From Halococcaceae archaeon (GTDB lineage: Archaea; Halobacteriota; Halobacteria; Halobacteriales; Halalkalicoccaceae), in the NCBI GenBank assembly GCA_007129135.1, contig SKWB01000020.1, positions 1-9,914 of the forward strand: DNA of 9,914 bases, given 5' to 3'. Position numbers and translations under genes: made by a program. The notes under the pieces are model-generated. The model was not told the DNA's origin and made no database searches. It saw nothing but the letters and a program-made list of their open reading frames with translations. Position 1 is the stretch's first letter. Each line of letters begins with the position of its first letter. Of this stretch, positions 4,556 through 9,914 are shown piece by piece.

Positions 4556-5794
4556 ATGCTGGACGAGCTGTTCGCGTCGGTCAGCCCGACGGTGCTCCAG
4601 CTCCTGCTGGCGACGGCGCTCGGCACCTTCCTCGGGCTGGAACGCGAGTGGTCGGGGAAGACCGCGGGCATCCGCACGTTCGCGCTGATCACGCTCGCGG
4701 GCGCCGTCTTCACCATCCTCGGTCACGAGCTCCTGCTCGTCGTCGGCGCGCTGCTCGTCGTCGCCCAGGGGGTGTTCATGGGGGTTCGTGGGCTCTTCGA
4801 GGAGGACCACGGCCTCTCGCTCACGACGAGCGTCAGCCTGTTCGTCGCCTACGGCGTCGGGATCCTCGTCGCCTCGGGCTACGCGCTCGAAGGGGTGGTG
4901 GTGGCGCTGCTCTCCTCGCTGCTCCTCGTCCTCAAACGCGAACTCCACGGCTTCGCCCGCGAGCTCTCGCACGAGGAGGTGCGGAGCGCGAGCGAACTCG
5001 CGATCCTCGCGTTCGTCGTCTACCCGCTTCTCCCCACGGAGCCGATCGGGCCGTGGAACGCGATCGACCCCCGGACGGTCTGGCTGCTCGTCATCGCGAT
5101 GAGCGCCATCGGCTTCGCCAACTACGTCCTGATCCAGACCTACGGCGCGGAGGGGATCGGGCTGAGCGGCTTCCTCGGGGGGCTGGTGAACTCGACGGCC
5201 GTCGTCGGCGAACTCGCCTCGCGTGCGAGCGGTGCGGAGTTCGACCGCCTCGCGGTGGGTGGCATCCTGCTCGCGATCGCCGCCATGTCGTTCCGGAACG
5301 CGGTGATCGTCGTGCTCTTTCTCCCCGAACTCGCGCTGCTCGTCGGCGTCCCACTGGTCGTGATGACGCTCGCCGGGATCGCGATCTCGCTCCGGGTGGG
5401 TGACTGGACCGAGGGGTTCGAGGCGGAGTTCGACTCGCCGTTCAGCCTGAAGTCGGCGCTGAAGTTCGGAACGCTCTTTCTCGTCGTGCTGGTGGCCTCG
5501 GCGGCCGCCCAGGCCACCGTCGGCGAGGCCGGCTTCGTGCTCACGAGCGCGCTCGGCGGGCTGGTCTCCTCCGGCTCGGTCGCCACCACCGCGGTCGTGC
5601 TCGTGGGTAACGGCCAGCTCGCCCCGACGACCGCCGCGGTCGGCGTCGTCGTCGCGACGGCGGTGAGCGTCGCCACGAAGGTCGCGCTCGCCGCCTCGAT
5701 GCGCCGGTCGATCGGCAGGCCCGTCGGGCTGGCGAGCGCGGCACTGATCGCCGTCGGGGCGCTCGCGACGGCCGCCGTGGTCGCGCTCGCCTAA
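4556..5794 (+). CDS. MgtC/SapB family membrane protein with DUF4010 domain
   Basis: A 412-residue polytopic membrane protein with about 12 hydrophobic segments. The N-terminal third (residues 13-135) is an MgtC/SapB domain, recognised by the motif GLEREWSGKTAGIRTFALIT (27-46) with conserved Glu, Arg and the AGIRT turn. The rest (about 175-410) matches the DUF4010 layout, including GFANYVLIQTYG (186-197) and the Gly-rich GLSGFLGGLVNSTAVVGELA. The motif is typical of MgtC proteins, which in bacteria are tied to growth at low magnesium and to modulation of ATP synthase; no role is established for this archaeal fusion form. The ATG at 4556 sits right before the first helix and follows a promoter with an inverted repeat. 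The stop overlaps the convergent GDPD gene by 4 bases. Confidence 0.93.
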   Translation: MLDELFASVSPTVLQLLLATALGTFLGLEREWSGKTAGIRTFALITLAGAVFTILGHELLLVVGALLVVAQGVFMGVRGLFEEDHGLSLTTSVSLFVAYGVGILVASGYALEGVVVALLSSLLLVLKRELHGFARELSHEEVRSASELAILAFVVYPLLPTEPIGPWNAIDPRTVWLLVIAMSAIGFANYVLIQTYGAEGIGLSGFLGGLVNSTAVVGELASRASGAEFDRLAVGGILLAIAAMSFRNAVIVVLFLPELALLVGVPLVVMTLAGIAISLRVGDWTEGFEAEFDSPFSLKSALKFGTLFLVVLVASAAAQATVGEAGFVLTSALGGLVSSGSVATTAVVLVGNGQLAPTTAAVGVVVATAVSVATKVALAASMRRSIGRPVGLASAALIAVGALATAAVVALA

Positions 5795-6513
5795 CCGAAC
5801 GGTCGATCCGCGATGACGCCGTCGACGCCCGCCGCGCGCAGCCGCCGGAACTCCCGCTCCCGCGTCGCCGTCCACGCCTCGACGCGCAGGCCGGCGTCGT
5901 GTGCGCGTTCGACGAGGTCGGTCGCGAGCGGGAGACCGAGACGTGGGTGGACCGCCTCGCAGTCGAGTCGCCGAGCGACGCGGACCGCCCGCTCGACGTC
6001 CTCTCGGACGTAGAGCCAGTTCGGGTAGCCCGGGACGACCGATTCGAGCACCTGAACGGGCAGCGAGCCGGGAACCACCAGGGCACGGCGAACGGGGGCT
6101 TCGACCGATCCCGCCTCGGCGAGGACGGTCGGGTCGGCGGCGGAGACGAGCGGGTCGTGACCGTTGTCGGCCGCGAGGTCGGCGACCTCCACGAGCAGCC
6201 CGCGCTCTTTCAGCTCGCAGACGACGTCGACATCCGGCGGGAGCGCCTCGAAGACGTCGGCGAGCCGCGGGACGTGCTCGTCCGTATCGAGGACAGAGAG
6301 CGATCGCAGATCGTCGTACCCGGTCGAGGCGAGGGGTTTCCGGACGCCGGTGAGCCGCGAGAGGTTCTGGTCGTGGAAGGCGACGAGTTCGCCGGAGCCA
6401 CACCGTCTGACGTCGATCTCGACCCCGTCCGCGACACTCGCCGCGGCGCGGACGGCGGCGAGGGTGTTCTCGGGGGCCTCGGCCGCGAACCCTCGGTGGG
6501 CGATCACTCGCAC
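5791..6513 (-). CDS. Glycerophosphodiester phosphodiesterase, second tandem copy
   Basis: A 240-residue GDPD-fold enzyme that hydrolyses glycerophosphodiesters to a glycerol phosphate and an alcohol. Family landmarks: VIAHRG with His6, APENT (14-17), EIDVRRC with Glu32 and Asp34, VAFHDQN with His47, and CELKE with Glu100 and Lys102, so the metal-binding and general acid/base residues are all present. It ends AGVDGVIADRPFG, the usual C-terminal strand. It starts at GTG 6513-6511, two bases after the stop of the first copy, and must be cotranslated or cotranscribed with it. A longer open frame upstream is out-of-frame shadow. No signal peptide, so probably cytoplasmic. Part of its N-terminal half is nearly identical in DNA to the first copy, while the rest is diverged. 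Confidence 0.94.
   Translation of the reverse strand: MRVIAHRGFAAEAPENTLAAVRAAASVADGVEIDVRRCGSGELVAFHDQNLSRLTGVRKPLASTGYDDLRSLSVLDTDEHVPRLADVFEALPPDVDVVCELKERGLLVEVADLAADNGHDPLVSAADPTVLAEAGSVEAPVRRALVVPGSLPVQVLESVVPGYPNWLYVREDVERAVRVARRLDCEAVHPRLGLPLATDLVERAHDAGLRVEAWTATREREFRRLRAAGVDGVIADRPFG
6343..6416. repeat. Intragenic repeat copy A in the second GDPD gene
   Basis: 74 bases matching 7005-7078 with two substitutions, including an uninterrupted 56-base identity (6350-6405). It lies at exactly the same codon offset in both GDPD genes and encodes the region around the catalytic HD motif. Silent positions are identical too, unlike the diverged flanks. Confidence 0.9.
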
Positions 6514-6515
6514 GG

Positions 6516-7175
6516 TCAGAACAGGTCCCACCGGTCGGTGATGAGACCGTCGACGCCGGCCGCCGCGAGTTCGCGTGCCTGCGAGAGCGTCGAGACGCTC
6601 CAGGCGTTCACCTCGAGGTCGTGCTGGCTCGCCCGGTCGGCGAGTCCGTTCCGCAGGCAGAGCTCGTCCTCCGGATGGACCATCACGGCGTCGAGGTCGA
6701 CCGCGAGCTCTATGTGTTCGTCGGGCCGCTCGGCGAAGATCGGCGCGAGGCCGACCTCGTCGTCCCGGTCGCGAAGCTCCCAGAGCGCCTCGGGGACGAA
6801 CGAGGAGATCAGCACCTCGTTTCCGATCCCCTCGATCGTCCGGAGGAGCTCTCCCGCCATCCCGGACCGCTTGAGTTCGAGGTTGAGGCCGACGTGGTCC
6901 GGGGTCGCACGGAGGAGCTCCGAGAGCTTCGGGATCCGCTCGCCGGTGCCGAGGATCTCGAGGGTCTCGATCTCCTCGTAGTCCGTGACGTCGATGCGTC
7001 GGTCGACGCCCGTGAGCCGCGAGAGGTTCTGGTCGTGGAAGGCGACGAGTTCGCCGGAGCCACACCGCCTGACGTCGACTTCTATCATGTCGACGTGGGG
7101 GGAGCAGGCGCGGACCGCTCCGACCGTGTTCTCGGGGTACTGGTCCGCACAGCCACGGTGGGCGACGATCCGCAT
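6516..7175 (-). CDS. Glycerophosphodiester phosphodiesterase, first tandem copy
   Basis: A 219-residue GDPD enzyme with the complete catalytic set: His6 in VAHRG, PENT at 14-17, Glu32/Asp34 in EVDVRRC, His47 in AFHDQN and Glu100/Lys102 in LELKR. It aligns with the second copy without gaps over the first 102 residues but is about 20 residues shorter, the difference lying in the C-terminal half. It ends AGVDGLITDRWDLF. ATG at 7175-7173 precedes MRIVAHRG directly. A TTACA TATA-like element lies about 27 bases upstream and GAGG about 10 bases upstream, so it probably has its own promoter after the 137-base gap to the MATE gene. Substrate is uncertain: archaeal lipids have a glycerol-1-phosphate backbone, so turnover of own lipid head groups or use of imported phosphodiesters are both possible. 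Confidence 0.95.
   Translation of the reverse strand: MRIVAHRGCADQYPENTVGAVRACSPHVDMIEVDVRRCGSGELVAFHDQNLSRLTGVDRRIDVTDYEEIETLEILGTGERIPKLSELLRATPDHVGLNLELKRSGMAGELLRTIEGIGNEVLISSFVPEALWELRDRDDEVGLAPIFAERPDEHIELAVDLDAVMVHPEDELCLRNGLADRASQHDLEVNAWSVSTLSQARELAAAGVDGLITDRWDLF
7005..7078. repeat. Intragenic repeat copy B in the first GDPD gene
   Basis: Partner of 6343-6416. The uninterrupted identity here is 7012-7067, and the mismatches are at 7011 and 7068. Same orientation as copy A, 662 bases apart, which equals the spacing between the two start codons. Confidence 0.9.
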
Positions 7176-7199
7176 TCACCTGTCCTCACGGACCAGGGG

Positions 7200-7206
7200 T
7201 GTAAGG
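7200..7206 (-). promoter_or_regulatory. Possible TATA-like element for the GDPD pair
   Basis: Minus-strand CCTTACA with TTACA at -29 to -25 from the ATG at 7175. Weak match but correct distance, in the 138-base gap behind the MATE gene. Confidence 0.35.
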
Positions 7207-7216
7207 CGTTTTCGTC

Positions 7217-7321
7217 TCAGATACACCGATCGTCGGGGTGGTATCCCCAGTCATACGGAGCTCGTTCTTTCATTCGGTCGACGGACGAGGCGTCGGTCTC
7301 TCGTGAAGTTGTGTCACTCAC
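7217..7321 (-). CDS. Possible 34-codon small protein after the MATE gene (doubtful)
   Basis: A GTG at 7321-7319 opens a frame of 34 codons that overlaps the last 8 bases of the MATE gene and ends at TGA 7219-7217. The product would start MSDTTSRETDASSVDRMKER and finish with WGYHPDDRCI. It would be hydrophilic and rich in charged residues. Against it: third-codon positions are only about 60% G/C, well below the neighbours, and it has no recognisable motif. The overlap with the upstream stop is the sort of coupling seen in archaeal operons. I treat this as a candidate only. Confidence 0.22.
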   Translation of the reverse strand: MSDTTSRETDASSVDRMKERAPYDWGYHPDDRCI

Positions 7322-8738
7322 CCGGCGTCTCCCTGTACGATCGGCTCACGGACTTCCACCGCCCGGTCCCGAACCGGTAGTAGTTGAGCAGTCCCGGTAC
7401 CGTGGTCTCGGCGACCATCGCGACGTAGAGGGCGATCACTCCGACCCCGAGGACGCCGGTGTACGCGATCGGGAGCGCCACGAGGTACATCCCGACGAGC
7501 GTCGCGAGGAACGGGAACCTCGTGTCCCCCGCGCCGCGCAACGCCCCGGTGACCGAGCCGTCGAGACCGAGGCCGAGGGTGCTCACCGCGCCGACGGCGA
7601 CGAAGACAGTCGCGAGCGAGAGCGTCTCCGGATCGTCGGTGAAGGCGCCCGCGATCGGGTTCGCAAGCGCGATCACGCCGATGGCCAGGACGAGGTAACA
7701 ACAGAGCGAGAAGCGGAGGATCTCCCGCCCGTAGGACTCCGCCTCGCCCTCGTCCTCCCGGCCGAGGTTCTGGCCGACGAGCGTGCTCGCGGCGATCGAA
7801 AAGCCCCAGCTCAGGCTGTCGATCAGCCCCCGCACCCGCCGACCGATCTCGAGTGCGGCCACCACGGAGGTCCCGAACGTGCCCGCGATGGCGAGCAGCG
7901 GGAAGATCAGCGCGGTCTCGGCCGCCCGACGGCCCATGAGCGGTGCCGAGATGGTCAGGAGCTGTCTCGTCAGTATCACCTCGACGTGCGGACCGGAACG
8001 GGTGATCGGCACCTGGAGCGGTGGGCGGTCGATCCCAGGATACCGGTTTCCGACCATGCCCCAGGCGAAGACGACGGTCACGGCCACGAGCGAGATGCCC
8101 GTCCCGAGCGCCGCGCCGACGACACCCAGACCGAGTCCGAAGATGAAGACCGCGTTGAGCGCGATGTTGAGGAGGCCGCCCGCGACGCGGACGATCATCG
8201 GGGTGTAGGTGTCGCCGACCGCCGCGTAGGTCCGCGAGACGATCATGTTGAGGAACTCGAAGAGCGCCGCGGGCGCCAGCACGACGAGGTACGCGGTCCC
8301 GTAGCCGATCGCGACCGGGTCCGAGGAGAGCAGGCCGATCAGCGACTCCGCGCCGAGGACGTAGCCCACCGAGAGGGGGATCGAGACGGCGACCGAGAGC
8401 AGCAGGCTCGCCTTGACCGCGAGTTCGGCCCGGTCGTAGCGCTCGGCGCCGTAGTGCTGGCTGACGAGCGCGATCGTCCCGCCGGCGAGCCCGATCGCGA
8501 GGAAGGTGACGATCCCCCAGAAGGCGTAAGCGAAGGCGAGACCGGCGATCGCCGGCGGGCCGAGGACGAGGCCGACCATCGCCACGTCCGCGGTCTGTTT
8601 GCTCATCAGCGCGACGCCGGTCAGCACCCGCGGCCACGCGAGCGAGAGCGTCGGGCGGAGGCGGTGCTCCGCGATCACGCCCGCTCGGTCGAGCGCGCGC
8701 GCGAGGGCGTCACCGGTCCGGACGAGAACGCCGCGCAC
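7314..8738 (-). CDS. MATE-family multidrug/metabolite efflux transporter
   Basis: A 474-residue cation-coupled exporter of the MATE family, with about twelve membrane helices in two six-helix halves. Family features: the first helix region LAWPRVLTGVALMSKQTADV leading to a conserved small-residue helix 2 (VGLVLGPPAIAGLAFAYAFW), the SQHYGAERYDRA loop after helix 3, GDTYTPMIVRVAGGLLNIAL in the N-half and its counterpart SVTGALRGAGDTRFPFLATL in the C-half. GLGVVGAALGTGIS is also typical. Length fits the family (440-480). It starts with GTG at 8738-8736; about 30 residues precede the first helix, so a shorter start is conceivable but no good ATG is available before the membrane domain. It lies 38 bases after the Cys-rich protein gene on the same strand. 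Substrate unknown. Confidence 0.94.
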   Translation of the reverse strand: MRGVLVRTGDALARALDRAGVIAEHRLRPTLSLAWPRVLTGVALMSKQTADVAMVGLVLGPPAIAGLAFAYAFWGIVTFLAIGLAGGTIALVSQHYGAERYDRAELAVKASLLLSVAVSIPLSVGYVLGAESLIGLLSSDPVAIGYGTAYLVVLAPAALFEFLNMIVSRTYAAVGDTYTPMIVRVAGGLLNIALNAVFIFGLGLGVVGAALGTGISLVAVTVVFAWGMVGNRYPGIDRPPLQVPITRSGPHVEVILTRQLLTISAPLMGRRAAETALIFPLLAIAGTFGTSVVAALEIGRRVRGLIDSLSWGFSIAASTLVGQNLGREDEGEAESYGREILRFSLCCYLVLAIGVIALANPIAGAFTDDPETLSLATVFVAVGAVSTLGLGLDGSVTGALRGAGDTRFPFLATLVGMYLVALPIAYTGVLGVGVIALYVAMVAETTVPGLLNYYRFGTGRWKSVSRSYRETPGE

Positions 8739-8776
8739 GGCTCACGGTTCGGCCTCTCGGGCTTTCGCCTTCCGGT

Positions 8777-9088
8777 TCACTCCACCGAGAGCGCAACGAG
8801 GTCGAGTTCGGAGCAGAGCCGGTCCCTGGCGCCGGCGAGGACCGCGCTCGTGGGGACGTCCCAGGCGAGCGCGACCGGCCTGGCGATCCGGATCGCCCGT
8901 GCCCGGTGGAGACGGTACCGCTTTCCGGCACGCCGTTCGACGAGGTCGTCCCACCGCTTGCGGATCGCGTCCGTCACCTCGGTCACCGCGCTGTCGAGCG
9001 GGTCGACGCTCGGGTCGAGCCAGGCGTGGCCCTCGCAGTACGACGACCCCCGAGCGGGAGCGCTCCGGCAGGTCGAGAGCAGGCACAT
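8777..9088 (-). CDS. Small Cys/His-containing protein, 103 aa, unknown function
   Basis: Not recognised. The N terminus carries Cys2, Cys7, Cys18 and His21 (MCLLSTCRSAP then SSYCEGHAWLDP), a spacing that could bind one zinc ion. The middle (EVTDAIRKRWDDLVERRAGK, about 37-56) is a predicted charged helix. A basic segment, RYRLHRARAIRIARPV, and a last segment with LCSELDLVALSVE follow. No membrane helix. A DNA- or protein-binding role would fit but is speculation. ATG at 9088-9086. The gene is 31 bases downstream of the 122-aa acidic protein gene and 38 upstream of MATE, consistent with an operon headed by the helicase. An overlapping Arg/Pro-rich frame in another phase is shadow. Confidence 0.75.
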   Translation of the reverse strand: MCLLSTCRSAPARGSSYCEGHAWLDPSVDPLDSAVTEVTDAIRKRWDDLVERRAGKRYRLHRARAIRIARPVALAWDVPTSAVLAGARDRLCSELDLVALSVE

Positions 9089-9119
9089 GGGGGACTCGAC
9101 CTGGCTACCGGCCCGACGG

Positions 9120-9488
9120 TTAACTGTCTTCTCGCTCCTCGAACGAGACCGTCGAGAGCACCCGCCGGGAGAACTCCACCTCGGTCAGCTCCTCGTCCTC
9201 GAGCGACCGGAGCCACTCGGCGTCCACCTCCCACCGGCCCCTGAACTCCCCGTCGGTGTCGTAGACCCAGACGTCGAGCCCGGCCGGCTCCCACCCCTCC
9301 TCGAGCGCGTCCCGGAAGGTGTTGATCACCCGCCCCATCTGCTGGCGGGGGATCCCGTCGCCCGGCGCGACCGTCTCGTACTCGATCCGAAGCGTTTCCT
9401 CGCCGCTCTCGACCGACTGGAAGTAGACGCCCTGGCTCATCAGCCGGTAGCCGACCTGCTCGATCACCGGGTCGTCCTCCTCGAACAT
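9120..9488 (-). CDS. Unknown acidic soluble protein, 122 aa, behind the helicase
   Basis: No family I can name with confidence. Acidic and soluble, with an alpha/beta look: helix VIEQVGYRLMSQG (8-20), a strand pair FQSVESGEETLRIEYETVA (23-41), helix MGRVINTFRDALEEGW (51-66), strands LDVWVYDTDGEFRGRWEVDA (71-90) and a C-terminal strand-like VEFSRRVLSTVSF. No Cys. It starts at ATG 9488-9486. Upstream there is a good Shine-Dalgarno-like GGAGGTG (9506-9500) about 11 bases before the ATG, which is uncommon among the leaderless genes of this window and suggests translation from within a polycistronic mRNA with the helicase 22 bases ahead. Confidence 0.85.
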   Translation of the reverse strand: MFEEDDPVIEQVGYRLMSQGVYFQSVESGEETLRIEYETVAPGDGIPRQQMGRVINTFRDALEEGWEPAGLDVWVYDTDGEFRGRWEVDAEWLRSLEDEELTEVEFSRRVLSTVSFEEREDS

Positions 9489-9499
9489 GGTTTCACTAC

Positions 9500-9506
9500 C
9501 ACCTCC
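9500..9506 (-). promoter_or_regulatory. Shine-Dalgarno-like site for the 122-aa gene
   Basis: Minus-strand GGAGGTG, 11 bases before the ATG at 9488, in the 22-base gap after the helicase stop. Other starts here mostly lack such a site, so this supports internal translation within a helicase-led transcript. Confidence 0.55.
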
Positions 9507-9510
9507 GGGA

Positions 9511-9914
9511 CTAAAGGCCTCGCTCCGAAAACCGGTCGAGCCCGAGCGGGAGCATGTCCGGGCTCACCGGCTGGAACTCGGCTCGCTCCTCCTCGGGGAG
9601 GTAGCCCCGGACGCTGTCCCACGAGTCGCGGGCGTAGCGCTCGTCGACGAACACCCGGACGCCGACCTCCTCGGGACCCCGTATCACCCGTCCGACCGCC
9701 TGGCGCGCCTTCCGCACGGCGGGGACGGTGAGCGCGTACTCGAAGCCGTTGCCGAAGACCGAGTCGTAGGCGGCGCGAACCGCCCGCGTCCGGGGGCTCG
9801 CCGTGTTCACGATCGGCACCCCGCAGACCGCGGCCGCAGCGAGCCGGTCGCCCCGGTAGTCGACGCCCTCGGTGAGCGTTCCCCTGAGACTCGTGACGAG
9901 CACTTTCCCCTCGC
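9511..9914 (-). CDS. Rad3/XPD/DinG-like ATP-dependent helicase, C-terminal end (runs off the right edge)
   Basis: The last about 134 residues of a superfamily 2 DNA helicase of the Rad3/XPD/DinG group, which unwinds DNA 5' to 3' in repair. Motif V is seen in VTSLRGTLTEGVDYRGDRL, and motif VI in RQAVGRVIRGPEEVGVRVF followed by VDERYA, with the arginine-finger residues of QxxGRxIR intact. The frame continues without a stop to the window edge (EGKV precedes motif V), so the upstream walker motifs and any iron-sulphur cluster cysteines are outside the view. The stop TAG is at 9513-9511. It leads a probable minus-strand operon with the 122-aa and 103-aa proteins. XPD versus DinG cannot be decided from this end. 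Confidence 0.92.
   Translation of the reverse strand, partial: EGKVLVTSLRGTLTEGVDYRGDRLAAAAVCGVPIVNTASPRTRAVRAAYDSVFGNGFEYALTVPAVRKARQAVGRVIRGPEEVGVRVFVDERYARDSWDSVRGYLPEEERAEFQPVSPDMLPLGLDRFSERGL

Noticed and set aside
4547..6403. A minus-strand open frame of 618 codons antisense to the MgtC-like gene
   Set aside because: Arg/Gly/Glu-rich low-complexity shadow. The MgtC/DUF4010 protein on the plus strand and the GDPD enzyme on the minus strand account for the region.
5791..7179. A 462-codon version of the second GDPD reaching back over the first
   Set aside because: The added N-terminal 222 residues are out-of-frame translation of the first GDPD gene. The enzyme motif begins only at the GTG at 6513.
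6621..9731. A plus-strand open frame of 1036 codons, antisense to the MATE, GDPD and downstream genes
   Set aside because: It crosses several well-supported minus-strand genes and their intergenic gaps, and its product is a low-complexity Arg/Glu/Asp mixture with no domain. Long antisense frames are an artefact of very GC-rich codon use.
1..9914. Mobile element, CRISPR array, tRNA or rRNA
   Set aside because: No transposase-like frame, no regularly spaced repeats, and no recognisable tRNA or rRNA sequence on reading through both strands. The only substantial repeat is the GDPD tract.

Overview
The window looks like ordinary chromosomal DNA from a halophilic archaeon (class Halobacteria). It is very GC-rich with strongly G/C-ending codons. 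The soluble proteins are rich in Asp and Glu. Many genes start with ATG or GTG only about 25-30 bases after a TATA-like element, as expected for leaderless haloarchaeal transcripts. I cannot name the genus. Eleven of the sixteen confident genes have a family or structural call better than 'unknown soluble protein'. I see no rRNA, tRNA, CRISPR array, insertion sequence or phage gene.

Layout. Positions 1-2243 are a minus-strand block: a truncated aldo/keto reductase at the left edge, a small two-helix membrane protein, an EamA/DMT transporter, a CopD-like four-helix membrane protein and another two-helix protein. The last three named (EamA, CopD-like, 88 aa) are spaced 3 and 24 bases apart and look like one operon read from a promoter near 2270. 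A divergent promoter region (2244-2361) separates this block from a plus-strand unknown gene (2362-2730). That gene's stop codon overlaps the stop of a convergent two-helix protein gene. A second small membrane protein (2966-3187) lies behind it. It faces away from a plus-strand pair: an unknown haloarchaeal protein (3258-3851) and a Bcp-type peroxiredoxin (3883-4350).

The largest gene-free stretch (4351-4555, 205 bases) is AT-rich. It holds one strong TATA element with no obvious gene and, at its right end, a promoter with a perfect inverted repeat just upstream of an MgtC/SapB-DUF4010 membrane protein (4556-5794). The rest of the window is on the minus strand. Reading from the right edge, it holds the C-terminal end of a Rad3/XPD/DinG-like helicase, an unknown acidic protein, a small Cys/His-containing protein, a MATE-family exporter, and two tandem glycerophosphodiester phosphodiesterases (GDPDs).

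Functionally this is a mix of housekeeping genes: peroxide defence, membrane transport, phosphodiester hydrolysis and DNA repair helicase. I did not find a convincing new multi-gene system. The most informative signals are a 74-bp near-identical tract shared by the two otherwise diverged GDPD genes, which suggests gene conversion, and two palindromic candidate operators, one before the MgtC-like gene and one over the start of the 71-aa membrane protein gene.
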